Notes under the pieces: model-generated
Seen by the model: only the letters and a program-made list of their open reading frames with translations
The model's database searches: none
What the model was told of the DNA's origin: nothing
Shown here: positions 1 to 8,684 of the stretch, one piece after another
Layout: each line of letters opens with the position of its first letter
Numbering within the stretch: the first letter of the stretch is position 1
Made by a program: the position numbers and the translations under genes
Assembly (NCBI GenBank): GCA_965262505.1
Contig: CBDHFM010000022.1
Location: 1-64,000 of the forward strand
Direction: 5' to 3'
DNA: 64,000 nucleotides
Origin: JACPPO01 sp965262505
GTDB lineage: Bacteria; Acidobacteriota; Vicinamibacteria; Vicinamibacterales; UBA2999

Positions 1-105
1 CCAGGTGCACTCGTGAGATAGGGGTTCATCTCCTCCCGAACAGAGATCCTCGTGAAACGGTCTGAGCGGTTCGGGCCATGGTCGCGATCCGGCCCGCGCC
101 GCCGC

Positions 106-390
106 CTAGCGCGCCCAGCGGTGCCGGGTGCGGTCGGCTCGTTCTGCCCCGCGCCGGCAGTCGTTCGCCTGTGTCGCCGCGTGGGTCGCCACGGCGGTCC
201 ATGCCTCAGCCGCGATGCGGTTGGCGGCGGCGGCGGTCGTGGCGGCGTCGACGACCTTGGCGGCGCGCGCCTGGTGCGCGGCGTCGGAACGCGCGGTGTC
301 CGCGCGCGTGATGTGGGCGCGCATGGTGTCCAGGCGCTTGCGCGCCGTGGCATGGAGTGTGCCTGCGGCGTCACTCTTGAGATCGGTCAT
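106..390 (-). CDS. Small Ala-rich helical protein of T4SS module 1
   Basis: This gene encodes 94 residues and I do not recognise a family. The product is rich in Ala, Arg, Thr and His, has no signal peptide or membrane segment, and looks fully alpha-helical. A good ribosome binding site (GGAGACCC) precedes the ATG. A near-identical gene lies at 53570-53854, directly downstream of the other virB11, and a C-terminal scrap survives at 22124-22234 next to the third module. Its constant place after virB11 suggests a role in the transfer system, but that is inference only. It ends in Arg-Trp-Ala-Arg followed by TAG. Confidence 0.7.
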   Translation of the reverse strand: MTDLKSDAAGTLHATARKRLDTMRAHITRADTARSDAAHQARAAKVVDAATTAAAANRIAAEAWTAVATHAATQANDCRRGAERADRTRHRWAR

Positions 391-499
391 GGGGTGGGTC
401 TCCTGGTGCGTGGTGTGGTGGGCGCGCGCTGGTCCTCAGGCCCGCCGGTCAGCCGCGTGGCGAGGACGGCGCGGGTGCGGAGGCGCGCGCGACTCAGAC

Positions 500-1459
500 T
501 CAGACGGGCATTCGTTCGAGTTGTTGTATGTCCCATTGATTCTTTCCGGCGTCGTAGCCTTTGACGTACGCCGCTTCTTCCACGAAGCGCCGGCCGTCGG
601 CGCGGGTCATGTGGATCACCATGGAGATGCCGTCCACGACGCCCCGGCACGTGACGTCCCACGGGAGGTCGCCGCCGCCTTGCATGGCGCAGCTCGCCAG
701 CCGCGAGAGGGCACTCTCGGCGTTGTTGGCGTGGACGGTGGTGAGCGAGCCGCCGTGGCCGGTGTTGAGGGCTTGCAAGAGGTCGGCGGCCTCGCCGCCG
801 CGCACTTCGCCGACGACGATGTGATCGGGTCGGTGCCGCAAGGCGTGACGCACCAGGTCGCGGATCGTGACGGCTCCTTGTTGGAGCCCGCGCGCCTCGA
901 ACCGTACGCAGTTCGCGGAGTCGATCCGCAGCTCCAAGGTGTCCTCGATGGCGACGATCCGCTCGTCGTCGGGGATGAGTTCGATGAGGGCATTGAGCAG
1001 CGTCGTCTTGCCGCTGCCGGTGCCGCCGCTCACGAGGATGTTGCGGCGCGTGTGGAGGGTCCGCGCGGCTGCGTCGCGGATGTGTTCGGGCAGCGCGCCT
1101 TGGTCGACCAGCTGCGCCGCTGAAAAGGATCGTTTCCCGAACCGTCGCACGGTGATTGCCACGTGCGGGCTGGCCGGCGGGACGCAGATCGCCACGCGCG
1201 AGCCGTCGCCCAGGCGCGCATCGAGAACCGGCGTGGTGGCCGGGTCAAGCCCCAGGGGGCGGGCGATGTGGATCGCCGCGCGTTCGAGCGCCGCCGCGTC
1301 CAGATCGGGCGCGTCGATCTGGGTCAAGCGGCCGTGGCCTTCCAGCCACACGTTACCCGGCCCGTTGATCATGATCTCGCTCACGTCCGGGTCTTCGAGC
1401 GCCGCCTCCAGGCCGGGCAAAAAGGGTTTCAAGAGGTCCAGCCCGTCGCCCTTGCTCAT
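500..1459 (-). CDS. virB11: VirB11-type secretion ATPase, module 1
   Basis: VirB11 proteins are hexameric cytoplasmic ATPases that power pilus assembly and substrate transfer in type IV secretion. The 319-residue product has the full set of motifs: Walker A (GGTGSGKTT, about residues 145-153), an Asp box (IEDTLEL), Walker B (VVGEVRGGEAADLL) and a His box (GHGGSLTTVHAN). The start MSKGDGLD overlaps the virD4 stop by 4 bp (ATGA), so translation is probably coupled. An open frame continues upstream to 2077, but that extension is a shadow of virD4. The gene is intact and closely resembles the copy at 53964-54920, although the channel genes are missing from this module. Confidence 0.93.
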   Translation of the reverse strand: MSKGDGLDLLKPFLPGLEAALEDPDVSEIMINGPGNVWLEGHGRLTQIDAPDLDAAALERAAIHIARPLGLDPATTPVLDARLGDGSRVAICVPPASPHVAITVRRFGKRSFSAAQLVDQGALPEHIRDAAARTLHTRRNILVSGGTGSGKTTLLNALIELIPDDERIVAIEDTLELRIDSANCVRFEARGLQQGAVTIRDLVRHALRHRPDHIVVGEVRGGEAADLLQALNTGHGGSLTTVHANNAESALSRLASCAMQGGGDLPWDVTCRGVVDGISMVIHMTRADGRRFVEEAAYVKGYDAGKNQWDIQQLERMPV

Positions 1460-3537
1460 AGCTCGCCAGCCGCTTTCGCGGCCCAGTATGGGCGGTCGCG
1501 CTTGAGGTAATACGGCTTCAAGTAGACGCGCCGGGGCGGGAGCGATTGCACGCCGTCGTACGGGAGACAGATCGCCTGACAGTTCCCGAGTAGGGCGAAG
1601 TCGCGCGGCTGAAACAGCGCCTCGCGCCGCTCCTGAAAACTCTTGCTCGCGCCCACGCTCCCACGTCCGCCGCCGGCCTGGGCGGACAGGAGATTGATCC
1701 CGCTCGATTTCGCGGATTCGTTGATGGTGTAGCTGCTCTTGATCTTCGCCACCTGCCCGCACAGCTTCGAGGCGATCTCGGCGCTGGCCTCGTCGCTGAG
1801 GCTCAAAAATATCCGGGTCCGGAGCGTTTGGAGCAACGTCCGCCACGCCTCGCCGCTCCCGAGAACGGACCTGAGCGAGCTGATAGATTGCGTGGCGACG
1901 ATGGGGATCACCCGGCACTGCCGGGTGAGGGCAAACGCCTTTTCGTCGCCGCTCGGATCGTCTTCGCCGACGCTGGCGAACGCCTGATACTCGTCGCAGA
2001 TAAAGACGGCCGGCCGGACGTAGCGGCCGGGCTCGGCCTGCATCGTCGCCGGCCGGCGCAACAGCGATTGCAGCCACGCATTTTTGAGCATGACGCCGAT
2101 GGCGCGGGCGAGCGCCGGATTGGTGCCGGCGGGCATGTTGAGGGCCAGTACTTTACCGCTCTCGATGAGCGTATCGAGGGGCGGAAGGTCGTCGGTTGTT
2201 TTCGTCACGGCCAGCGGGATTCGGGCGGGGTCGAGCGCGTCATCGTCGGCCGGTACTGGTCGCTGGCCGACGGCGGCCGCGGCCGGCGCAGGCGGACAGA
2301 ACACGCGCGCCACGCTCGGCAAGTCGAACATGCTGAGGAACACGGACACGCCCTCCACGATGCTCGACCGGATCTTGTTGTCGAGGGTGTTCCAGTCGTG
2401 GACGTACCAGCGGTTGACGGCTTCAACCCGGAGCCGGATCTCCATCGCGCTGCTGCTCTCGGCCCGCTCGGTGGCGTACGTGATCTTGTGGGCGTTCAGG
2501 TGCTTCAACACGGCTTTATTTCCGCGCGCCTGGAAGCGGCCGGGCCGTTCCGGTTGCGGCAAAAACCCGAGGACGCTGAGCGCGTGGATCTGCTCGTCGT
2601 CGCCGTCCATAGCGGCCCCGTCGATGGTGATCCACTCGTCGCCCATGTCGGCCGCGTAGGTCTGCGCCTCTTGAATCTTCTTGGCGAAGAGCTCCTTGTC
2701 GATGGCGCAGTGGTACACGTCGCGCAGCGTCACCCATCCGGGCGTGGCGCTGCCGTCCTGGGGCGGGAGGACGCGATATAGCTCGATGATCCAGCGGACG
2801 AGATTGGTGTACGCCTGTTGCCAGAAGGGTTCTTTGCCCTTGCCGAAAAGCTGATTCAGCAACGACGCGACGGTGTAGGCGAGCGAGTACGAATCGAGCC
2901 ACGTCGCACTCAGCGGATTCCACGTCAGCCGGCCATCGAGGGACAGCTCGATGTAGTCGCCGTCCCGGTGTAGCTCGGTCAGCATCCGGCGTATGTCGTG
3001 GCAAAAATCGCCTTTGACTTCAAGGATGAGCGCGGCCGATCGCCGCTCGGGATTGTCCGCTTGCCAGCTCAAGAGCTGGCGCGCGAAGGGGTGCATACAG
3101 GCGGACGTCTTGCCGGACCCGACCGCGCCGAAAATCGCCACGCCGGTATAGAGTCCCCGCTCGGGGATCGTCAGCCATTCAGGGGCCGGACTCTCGATGG
3201 CTCTGACCGGGTGATGCACTTCCCCGACGACGATCGCCGGGCCGTCCGCCGTAGGCGAAAGCGGCCACTTTGGAAGGTTCGACCGGAGCCCCACACTGAC
3301 GCCCATCCGGGCGAACCAGATCCGGGATGAGCTGATGAGAAATTGGCCGGCAATGAACACGGCCACGCCGGGCGCGAGGTAGTACCAGACGACGACGCCC
3401 GCGTAAAAGGTCGGCGTGTGATAGCTGACGAGGACCGCTACGGGATCGCCCTCGGGGAACGCGCCCGGCCACGTCCAGGCGCACGCCGCGCTGACGCCGC
3501 CGATGACGAGACACGCGCGGATGAGTCGGTCAAGCAT
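1456..3537 (-). CDS. virD4: VirD4/TraG-type coupling ATPase, module 1
   Basis: This is the type IV coupling protein, an inner-membrane ATPase that brings the relaxase-DNA complex to the secretion channel. The 693-residue product begins with two membrane segments (about residues 4-22 and 43-70), then Walker A (GAVGSGKT, about residues 137-144), and later the Walker B region with ICDEYQAF and the motif RVIPIVATQSISSL. It appears intact. It sits upstream of virB11 with a 4-bp overlap. Upstream lies the repeat-rich intergenic region instead of a normal short spacer. Compared with the copy at 54917-56968, the central region differs most, while the ATPase core is nearly unchanged. Confidence 0.93.
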   Translation of the reverse strand: MLDRLIRACLVIGGVSAACAWTWPGAFPEGDPVAVLVSYHTPTFYAGVVVWYYLAPGVAVFIAGQFLISSSRIWFARMGVSVGLRSNLPKWPLSPTADGPAIVVGEVHHPVRAIESPAPEWLTIPERGLYTGVAIFGAVGSGKTSACMHPFARQLLSWQADNPERRSAALILEVKGDFCHDIRRMLTELHRDGDYIELSLDGRLTWNPLSATWLDSYSLAYTVASLLNQLFGKGKEPFWQQAYTNLVRWIIELYRVLPPQDGSATPGWVTLRDVYHCAIDKELFAKKIQEAQTYAADMGDEWITIDGAAMDGDDEQIHALSVLGFLPQPERPGRFQARGNKAVLKHLNAHKITYATERAESSSAMEIRLRVEAVNRWYVHDWNTLDNKIRSSIVEGVSVFLSMFDLPSVARVFCPPAPAAAAVGQRPVPADDDALDPARIPLAVTKTTDDLPPLDTLIESGKVLALNMPAGTNPALARAIGVMLKNAWLQSLLRRPATMQAEPGRYVRPAVFICDEYQAFASVGEDDPSGDEKAFALTRQCRVIPIVATQSISSLRSVLGSGEAWRTLLQTLRTRIFLSLSDEASAEIASKLCGQVAKIKSSYTINESAKSSGINLLSAQAGGGRGSVGASKSFQERREALFQPRDFALLGNCQAICLPYDGVQSLPPRRVYLKPYYLKRDRPYWAAKAAGEL

Positions 3538-3929
3538 CGCGCGCCTCGGTGGGTCTGATCGTCCGGCCCGCGCGCGGGCCGGGGAGCCTTCCCGCAGGGA
3601 TACATACGACGGGAGCGACCCCCCCTTGGCGGGGGGGGTGGGTGCCCCACCCGGTGCCCCACCGGGTGCCCCACCCCCCCATACGCCGAACCGCGCCAGC
3701 GGTTGAAAAGGGGGGGGCGCTCCCGTCCAGTCCCTCCCCGCTGGCGCGGTTCGGGTCGGCCGGTCTAGGACGAAAAACCCGAACGGGGACAGCGAAAAAT
3801 GGACGGGTGGTGTGCCACACCCCTCCCTCTCTTATTGCCACACCCCCCCCTGTGTCCGCGTGGCATTTCGCCTGCCCTGCGCCCTGCCCTGCGCCCTGCC
3901 ACGGAACGGGACCGAAACGAGGGGCACCA
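3538..3929. promoter_or_regulatory. Repeat-rich intergenic region of module 1 (oriT- or operator-like)
   Basis: This region separates virD4 from the winged-helix gene and has no convincing ORF. It holds, in order: inverted repeat arm 1L (3608-3625); array A, three copies of GGTGCCCCACC at 3641, 3653 and 3665 (12-bp period); arm 2L (3686-3702); arm 1R (3710-3727, one mismatch); arm 2R (3738-3754, 17-bp perfect match to 2L); array B, two GCCACAC cores near 3813 and 3837 (24 bp apart), each followed by a C-run; and array C, about three 12-bp units built on CTGCCCTGCGCC at about 3872-3905. The two inverted repeats interleave (L1-L2-R1-R2). The same layout with different cores occurs at 24397-24801 and 56969-57370. 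A transfer origin or an autoregulatory operator are the leading guesses. Confidence 0.6.
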
Positions 3930-4965
3930 TCAGATCGCCGCCTCGGGGTCAGTCAGCCGAACGGGTGACCCAATCTGGAAGCGGTCAATCGCCACCCGCG
4001 CCTTCGTTGTGGTGGGCGTGCCTTCGGGAAGTTGACGCAGCTCTTTGAGCCGACGCACGGCCGTGGTGAAACCGCCGAGCGCCGTCAGCAACGCGGGATC
4101 GCCGCCGCTGATCCCTGCCTTCAGACGCGCGATCGCCTGGCGGATGTCCGGGTCGGCCTGGGTCTGTCCCGGGGGGGGTCTACGCCCGTGCCGTCGCCGT
4201 CCTGGGTCCAGTATTTGAGCACGGGCGCGGCGCGGTCTGCCGCCGCTGCGCCGATGCCAACCGCGGCGACCTGCACGGCGAAAGTCCGCGCCCGAAGTGC
4301 GGCCCACAGGGGCGCGTGGGCCACACCCACGCGCGCAGCTCGCTATCGGTGGACTGCCCCGGATCGACGTACACAAACGTCGCCGCGTGATCGTTCACGG
4401 CGATCGGCAGCGTGAACGCGAAAGAGCGCGGCGGCGGCGGTGTCCCGGCCGGCCCGGACAGCCGGTACGGGAAGGTGCGGCGGTCCAACCCGAGCGCCTC
4501 GAACCGCTGCACCTCGTCGCCCTCGATGGGGAGCCATCCGACGGTCGGCCGCGCGATGAGGTAATCGAGCGAGAGGAGCCGGCGCAGGAGGACGATCGTC
4601 GTCGCGGCCTTCGACCGGTGGTGTCGCACGTCGGGGATGCCCAGCGCCTGATAGATGGGCTTGCCGGTGAGCAACACGGCCCGCGCGCCGCCGGGGAAGA
4701 TGGGCCGCTCGTCCTCGATGGCGAGGTGCTTCTCGATGAGGGCGCGGACGAACCGCAACAGGCGTTTGCGGTCGTCGCCGGCCTGGAAGTACACCCCACA
4801 TTGCGCGCGCGTAAACGCGCCGCTATGCAAGGCGACCAGGGCCAGCCATTCGGCCTCGCGGCCGGTCCAGCCGAGGGGCGCGAGCTGGCCAGCGCGATCC
4901 GGCAACGTCGGGACCGTGGCGGGGCTCTCGGGGCTCGTGTCGACCTGGGCCGAGCGGCTGGTCAT
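3930..4965 (-). pseudogene. Frameshifted winged-helix protein of module 1
   Basis: The intact homologue is at 57371-58399. Here the N-terminal two thirds reads in one frame from MTSRSAQVD (4965) through the winged-helix part (LGWTGREAEWLALVALHSG) to DSELRAWV. A 1-nt deletion near 4325 moves GVAHAPLWAALRARTFAVQ into a second frame. A second shift at a run of eight G near 4180 moves the C-terminal part (QTQADPDIRQAI to LTDPEAAI) into a third. Either two mutations or homopolymer sequencing errors would explain this. The family resembles replication-relaxation-type winged-helix proteins found beside conjugation genes, an assignment based on fold-like pattern and context. Confidence 0.75.
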
Positions 4966-5050
4966 CGTGTCACCCGCGCGCGATCGCCGCGCCCGTCGGG
5001 GCTGAGGATCTCCCTCGGGTTGACGATCATCCGCGCGAGGTCCAGGGTCG
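4966..5050 (-). pseudogene. virB8 C-terminal scrap
   Basis: About 24 codons read ARMIVNPREIL...GRGDRARVTR and stop at the winged-helix start. This matches the end of the intact VirB8 at 58396-59061 (LMIVNPMGIIITYLRGDRALVTG) in sequence and in the overlapping stop/start arrangement. The rest of virB8 is missing, replaced upstream by an ardC fragment. It marks the break point where module 1 lost its channel genes. Confidence 0.55.
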
Positions 5051-5074
5051 GCATCCACGGGCATGGGCGGGCGC

Positions 5075-5235
5075 GGGTCCAGCGCCGTGATCCAGCCCTG
5101 GACGTACGCCGCGCCTCGGCTGCCGTCGTGACCGACGCCCACCCAGTCGCCGGTCAGCATGGCCGATATTTCGACCCGGAGTTCTTCGCGGGCGTACTCC
5201 ACGCCGCCGAAGTTCCCGGCACCGTCCTTGAGTGC
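5075..5235 (-). pseudogene. ardC-like antirestriction protein, C-terminal zincin fragment
   Basis: About 45 codons encode GVEYAREELRVEISAMLTGD followed by a GVGHDGSRGAAYVQGW motif, which is typical of the C-terminal metallopeptidase-like domain of ArdC antirestriction proteins (DUF1738 group). The single-strand-DNA-binding N-terminal domain is absent here, but a matching N-terminal half sits at 12706-13015 on the other strand. ArdC proteins protect incoming plasmid DNA from host restriction, so this is probably a relic of the ancestral transfer region. No start codon or complete domain is present. Confidence 0.65.
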
Positions 5236-5244
5236 GTGTCTCAG

Positions 5245-5501
5245 TCCAGACGCAACGGGTGACCGGTCGGCAGCGCGCGCCCCCCGACCGTGGCGTCCAG
5301 CGTCGTCGCGCGCATCGGAGTGATGACGAGGTCCGCCTGGGAAATTGCTCAAGACACGAGGCGCGAGGCGACGCCTTCCATATCCATGACGACGAGGCGG
5401 CCCTCGCGGTCATGTAATTGAACCGCCTTCACAACGGAGGCTTCGGTGACCTCCGAGAGGACGCGCATTCGATCGGGAAGGGCGGGCTGCTGATTGCACA
5501 T
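5245..5501 (-). pseudogene. VirC1-like ParA fragment with internal stop
   Basis: The frame starts MCNQQPALPDRMRVLSEVTE, continues to VVMDMEGVASRLVS, meets a TGA, and resumes in the same frame with AISQADLVITPMRATTLDA. The DLEGxASRLV and ADLVITPMRxTxLDA motifs are those of VirC1/ParA-type ATPases found with conjugation genes. The TGA is explained by a CGA-to-TGA change. The Walker A N-terminus and the C-terminus are missing. The first 50 codons could still be read as a small ORF, but I consider it dead. Confidence 0.6.
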
Positions 5502-5526
5502 ACTGCAAGCATACGGTAGCGTTCTG

Positions 5527-5784
5527 ATGATGACGGGTAAGCAGCGCAAGACGCTGACGGCCGTCTTTCGTGATCCCGTGTCCGGGACCATCGAATGGGC
5601 GGCCCTCGAAGGGCTGCTCATCGCCGCGGGCGCACGGGTGATCGAGGGCCGGGGGTCACGGGTGCGGTTCGAGAAGGATGGCGAGGTCGAAACGTTCCAC
5701 CGCCCGCACCCGACCAAGGAAGCCAAGCGGTATCAGATTCGCGCCGCCCGCGCGTTTTTGGAAAGGATGGGGATCACACCATGA
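5527..5784 (+). CDS. hicA: HicA-type mRNA interferase toxin
   Basis: HicA is a small double-stranded-RNA-binding-fold ribonuclease that cleaves mRNA and is neutralised by HicB. The product (about 85 residues from the first of two tandem ATG codons) carries the HicA pattern: a tryptophan-containing helix, then GRGSRVRFEKDG with FHRPHP, the region that normally includes the catalytic His, and a C-terminal helix ending FLERMGI. Its stop overlaps the hicB start by 4 bp (ATGA), the usual toxin-first hicAB layout. It is transcribed away from the decayed T4SS module. Confidence 0.85.
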   Translation: MMTGKQRKTLTAVFRDPVSGTIEWAALEGLLIAAGARVIEGRGSRVRFEKDGEVETFHRPHPTKEAKRYQIRAARAFLERMGITP

Positions 5785-6200
5785 CGAACACCATGACGCA
5801 CAAGGGGTACTCGGCCCGGATTGACTATAACAACGAGGACAGAGTCTTCACCGGCCGGATCGCGGGCATCCGCGACGGGGTCGGTTTTCACGCCGATACC
5901 GTGGACGCCCTTCGGGAGGCCTTCCATGAGGCCGTGGAGGACTATATCGAGACCTGTGCCGGGATTGGCAAGCCACCCCAGAAGCCCTATTCGGGCCGGA
6001 TGATGTTTCGCGTCAGCCCCGAAGTACACCGCCAAGCCGCGCTCGCGGCGGAACTGTCCGGCAAGAGCCTGAATCAGTGGGCCGAAGAAGTGCTCGACCG
6101 TGCTGTCAAGGTGAAGCGGCGAACGTCGAATATCAGTCGTAACGTGGGCGATCAGGTGGAGAGGGTAAACAGGGCGGCGGAGAAGGATGTTCCCTTGTAG
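5781..6200 (+). CDS. hicB: HicB-type antitoxin
   Basis: HicB binds and blocks HicA and represses its own promoter. The 139-residue product has an N-terminal degraded RNase-H-like fold (YSARIDYNNEDRVFTGRIAG...VGFHADTVDALREAFHEAVEDY) and a C-terminal ribbon-helix-helix segment (SGRMMFRVSPEVHRQAALAAELSGKSLNQW). The start overlaps the hicA stop. The pair looks complete and functional. Confidence 0.85.
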   Translation: MTNTMTHKGYSARIDYNNEDRVFTGRIAGIRDGVGFHADTVDALREAFHEAVEDYIETCAGIGKPPQKPYSGRMMFRVSPEVHRQAALAAELSGKSLNQWAEEVLDRAVKVKRRTSNISRNVGDQVERVNRAAEKDVPL

Positions 6201-6405
6201 CTTCCAGCGTTTGAGATTGCCCCGGCCGGCGACGGAAGAGCAGCGTCCGGTACTCTCCTCGCGGTCAGCGCCCACTCGTCGTTCGCCGCCTCCGTCCGGG
6301 AGCGGGGCGACACTGTTGAGGCCGGTCGGCGACTAGTTGTACGCTATGGGTGGCGCGGGCCACCTGCCGGTTCGCTGGTCTGGATTCGTGCGAGGGGAAT
6401 CGGGC

Positions 6406-6500
6406 ATGGCGCGACGAAAGCAGGGAAAGCCGCGAAGCGGCGCGGGGAGCACCCCGAACGGCGGCGCCACCATCGGCCACGAGGCTCTCGGAATGACCTT
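6406..6500 (+). pseudogene. Possible hsdM N-terminal scrap
   Basis: After a Shine-Dalgarno-like AGGGGAA, the frame MARRKQGKPRSGAGSTPNGG and then ATIGHEA resembles the extreme N-terminus of type I restriction methylase HsdM, before the sequence loses resemblance. The rest of 6201-6514 shows nothing else recognisable. The call depends on a short match and is weak. Confidence 0.25.
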
Positions 6501-6514
6501 GCGGGCGCCCGAAC

Positions 6515-7030
6515 ATGACGAAGCCCAGCGTCTACGTGGAAACCTCCATCGTCAGCTACCTGACAGCACGGCCGTCACGCGATCTCATCATCGCGGCGCA
6601 GCAGGCCATGACGCGGGAATGGTGGCGCGACGCGCCGGAGCGGTTCGTTCTCGTCGCTTCGGAGCTTGTGTTCACAGAAGCCGCAGCAGGTGATGCGGAT
6701 GCTGCCCGCGTTCGCCTGACGGCGCTGGAATTGGTCACCCGTATCGAGATCACGGAGGACTCGGCGGCCCTGACTCGGAGGCTGTTGGATCTAGGGGCGT
6801 TTCCGCGCGAGGCGACGGCGGATGCGGCGCATGTCGGCATTGCCGCCACGAACGGCGTCGACTACTTGCTGACCTGGAATCTTCGCCACATCGCCAACGC
6901 CGCAGTGCGGTGGCGGATCGAGCGAGCGTGCCGAAGGGCAGGCTACGAGCCGCCGGTCATTTGCACGCCCAATGAACTCATGGAAGAGGACGACCATGCA
7001 GACGAAACAGACGGATCCGATCATCGCTGA
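6515..7030 (+). CDS. PIN-domain toxin, VapC-like
   Basis: PIN-domain proteins of this type are metal-dependent ribonucleases acting as type II toxins. The 171-residue product starts MTKPSVYVETSIVSYLTARPS with the first conserved acidic position (YVETS), has VFTEAAAGD in the middle (second acidic site) and ends with ATAADVHIG-like ADAAHVGIAATNGVDYLLTWN, the usual C-terminal acidic site. It overlaps a small downstream gene by 35 bp, which is likely the partner antitoxin. Confidence 0.8.
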   Translation: MTKPSVYVETSIVSYLTARPSRDLIIAAQQAMTREWWRDAPERFVLVASELVFTEAAAGDADAARVRLTALELVTRIEITEDSAALTRRLLDLGAFPREATADAAHVGIAATNGVDYLLTWNLRHIANAAVRWRIERACRRAGYEPPVICTPNELMEEDDHADETDGSDHR

Positions 7031-7190
7031 AGTCCGGGCCATCCGGCAGGCGTACGCCGCGCGGTTCGACTACGACGTTGACGCCATCTTCAGGGACCTT
7101 CGAGTCAGGCAGGAGGCCTCCGAACGAGAATACGTGCGGTTGCCCGTGCGGCGCACGGGCACGGCTGCCGAGAACCGGACGACGCCCTGA
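6996..7190 (+). CDS. Small partner protein of the PIN toxin
   Basis: The 64-residue product (MQTKQTDPIIAEVRAIRQAY, then AARFDYDVDAIFRDLRVRQE) belongs to a family of short proteins commonly found immediately downstream of PIN-domain genes and is probably the antitoxin, although its biochemistry is not something I can show. An upstream in-frame ATG at 6972 is possible. A second homologue lies at 52288-52470, without a PIN gene. Confidence 0.65.
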   Translation: MQTKQTDPIIAEVRAIRQAYAARFDYDVDAIFRDLRVRQEASEREYVRLPVRRTGTAAENRTTP

Positions 7191-7227
7191 CGCGAAGACC
7201 CTCACGCAGACGTGATCGCGCGGTTCG

Positions 7228-7347
7228 CATTACGAGAAGATCGACAGCGAGGTAAAGGTCCTGATGGAACGGTCCTACCCGTTGGTGGACGCCGACGGAT
7301 TCACACCAGAAGACTTCGCTGCGTACCGACAGCGCACGTGGAGCTAG
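7228..7347 (+). pseudogene. Truncated ORF of unknown function
   Basis: A 39-codon open frame without a start codon reads HYEKIDSEVKVLMERSYPLV, then DADGFTPEDFAAYRQRTWS and TAG. The regular helical pattern suggests a real protein C-terminus. It precedes the XRE regulator gene closely and may be the remains of that gene's toxin partner, but I cannot name it. Confidence 0.3.
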
Positions 7348-7369
7348 CCGCAGACTACAGGAGCGACCC

Positions 7370-7663
7370 ATGACCAAGGCATTCGACAAGATCATGGCCG
7401 GGCTCGACGATGCGCGCGCCTACCTGCATGGTGATCACGCCGGGTTCGCCGTGCATGCAATCGAGGTATCCTGTCCCGATGTCGTTGCGATCCGAAGCAA
7501 GACGGGGCTGTCGCAACCGGTCTTTGCTAGGAGCATCGGCATTCCGCTCGGCACGCGCAAGAACTGGGAGCAGGGCCGCCGCCACCCGGAGGGGCCGGCG
7601 CGCGTGCTCCTCGTGCTGATTGATAACCGGCCGGCGATTGTCCAGGAAGAGTTGGGCCGCTGA
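7370..7663 (+). CDS. XRE-type helix-turn-helix regulator / antitoxin
   Basis: The 97-residue product has a C-terminal helix-turn-helix (VVAIRSKTGLSQPVFARSIG, then IPLGTRKNWEQGRRHPEGPA) of the kind found in NadS/HigA-like antitoxins. The start follows a good AGGAGCGACCC binding site. Its toxin partner appears to be missing or reduced to the 7228-7347 scrap. It may still act as an autonomous repressor. Confidence 0.7.
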   Translation: MTKAFDKIMAGLDDARAYLHGDHAGFAVHAIEVSCPDVVAIRSKTGLSQPVFARSIGIPLGTRKNWEQGRRHPEGPARVLLVLIDNRPAIVQEELGR

Positions 7664-7728
7664 CTCGGAAACGGACTTGGTCCGCCCGGTGCGTAGTGTT
7701 GGGATCCTGACCCTCCGCGTCGACCGTG

Positions 7729-8181
7729 TCAGCGAGCCAATTCTCGCGACCGAGTCGGCGGCTTCGCGGTAGTCGCCTGCGAGACCCCTTCGTCCCGCGG
7801 CTGTTCGCGCTCCTGCCGATCCAGCTCCGCGAGCGCTGTGGCGACCCTCGCCTCGTTCTTTGCCAAACGCTCCGGCGACCAGTCCTTCGTCAACTCGTTG
7901 AAGGGTCGGTGCTTCATTATCGCCATCCTCTCTCCGGTTCCAATAGTCCTTCGCGTCGGAGCTGTCGCAGATACTGATCCATAGATCACATCGGCTCGTC
8001 GCACGTACTCTCGGTAGAACCGGTCCTGCTCCGTTTTGCGGCCGCCAATCAGCAGGATCGCCGTGCGCCGCGGGTCGAACGCGTAGAAGATTCGGATCGG
8101 CCGGCCGCTGCTCTGAATCCGACGCTCGCGCATGCGTCCGTGCCGGGACCCCTTGACCTTCGACAAGTGACACACCACCAC
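7729..8181 (-). pseudogene. RelE-type toxin remnant fused in frame to its antitoxin N-terminus
   Basis: The first part (VKGSRHGRMRERRIQSSGRP, then IRIFYAFDPRRTAILLIGG) is the C-terminal half of a phage Gp49/HigB-like RelE-fold toxin; its N-terminal half is missing. The frame then runs without a stop into MKHRPFNELTKDWSPERLAK, the characteristic start of the partner XRE antitoxin, which itself loses its DNA-binding part. In intact relatives these are separate genes. A separate antitoxin start is available at about 7929. I judge the locus dead. Confidence 0.6.
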
Positions 8182-8294
8182 GTTGGGCGTTGGTCACAGA
8201 AGCTGCAGTATCCTAGACTAGAGGGTGCGCCGCTCAGCCTAACCGTACGACGCGACCCGCGATGGGGACTGTCGTGCCGTAGCAGGGAGATCCG

Positions 8295-8684
8295 ATGTCA
8301 GACGTTGCGCTCGATTGGAGTGTCCAACCAACGAGCGACGACCTGAAGGCAACCTTGGTTGATCTTGACGCCGTCATCGACGAAGCACGGGAGGAGGACT
8401 ATCCTGAGCCTTCTACAACGGCGCTGGAGAACGCGAGGTGCTTGCTACCCAAAGTGTACTCTCTGCGACCGTGCCGCTTTGAAGTGTCTCCAACGGCAGA
8501 CGGCGATGTTCTCATCTACGTGCGAACTCCTCGTCAGCGATCCGTCATCATCTTGTGCGACTCGCGCGGTGGAGCGTTATGTTCCGTCGATTTGGACGGT
8601 CAGCATCGCTGCGCCGAGTACGATTCGATAGCCACGCTCCCAGACGGATTCGTGCGCGAGGCCTTGGGTGACCTCGGCCGTTGA
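8295..8684 (+). CDS. Unknown protein, first of an overlapping pair
   Basis: The 129-residue acidic product starts MSDVALDWSVQPTSDDLKAT and contains a beta-rich core (FEVSPTADGDVLIYVRTPRQ, SVIILCDSRGGALCSVDLDG). It has no signal peptide or membrane segment and I do not recognise a family. It overlaps the next gene by 17 bp, so the two are likely co-translated and may form a complex or a toxin-antitoxin-like pair given the surrounding island. Confidence 0.6.
   Translation: MSDVALDWSVQPTSDDLKATLVDLDAVIDEAREEDYPEPSTTALENARCLLPKVYSLRPCRFEVSPTADGDVLIYVRTPRQRSVIILCDSRGGALCSVDLDGQHRCAEYDSIATLPDGFVREALGDLGR

Noticed and set aside
387..538. 49-codon ORF overlapping the end of virB11 (also at 53851-54000)
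   Set aside because: It is similar in both modules only because the DNA is nearly identical there; no ribosome site or protein-like composition supports it.
500..2077. 525-codon minus-strand ORF with a long N-terminal extension before VirB11
   Set aside because: The extension overlaps virD4 on the same strand in another frame and is Arg/Pro-rich; VirB11 itself starts at 1459, supported by the 4-bp overlap and the module 3 copy.
3549..3968. Pro/His-rich ORFs across the repeat region of module 1 (and the matching ones at 24501 and 57230)
   Set aside because: They translate the 12-bp repeats and C-runs; the peptides are not conserved between modules although the repeat spacing is, so the signal is at DNA level.
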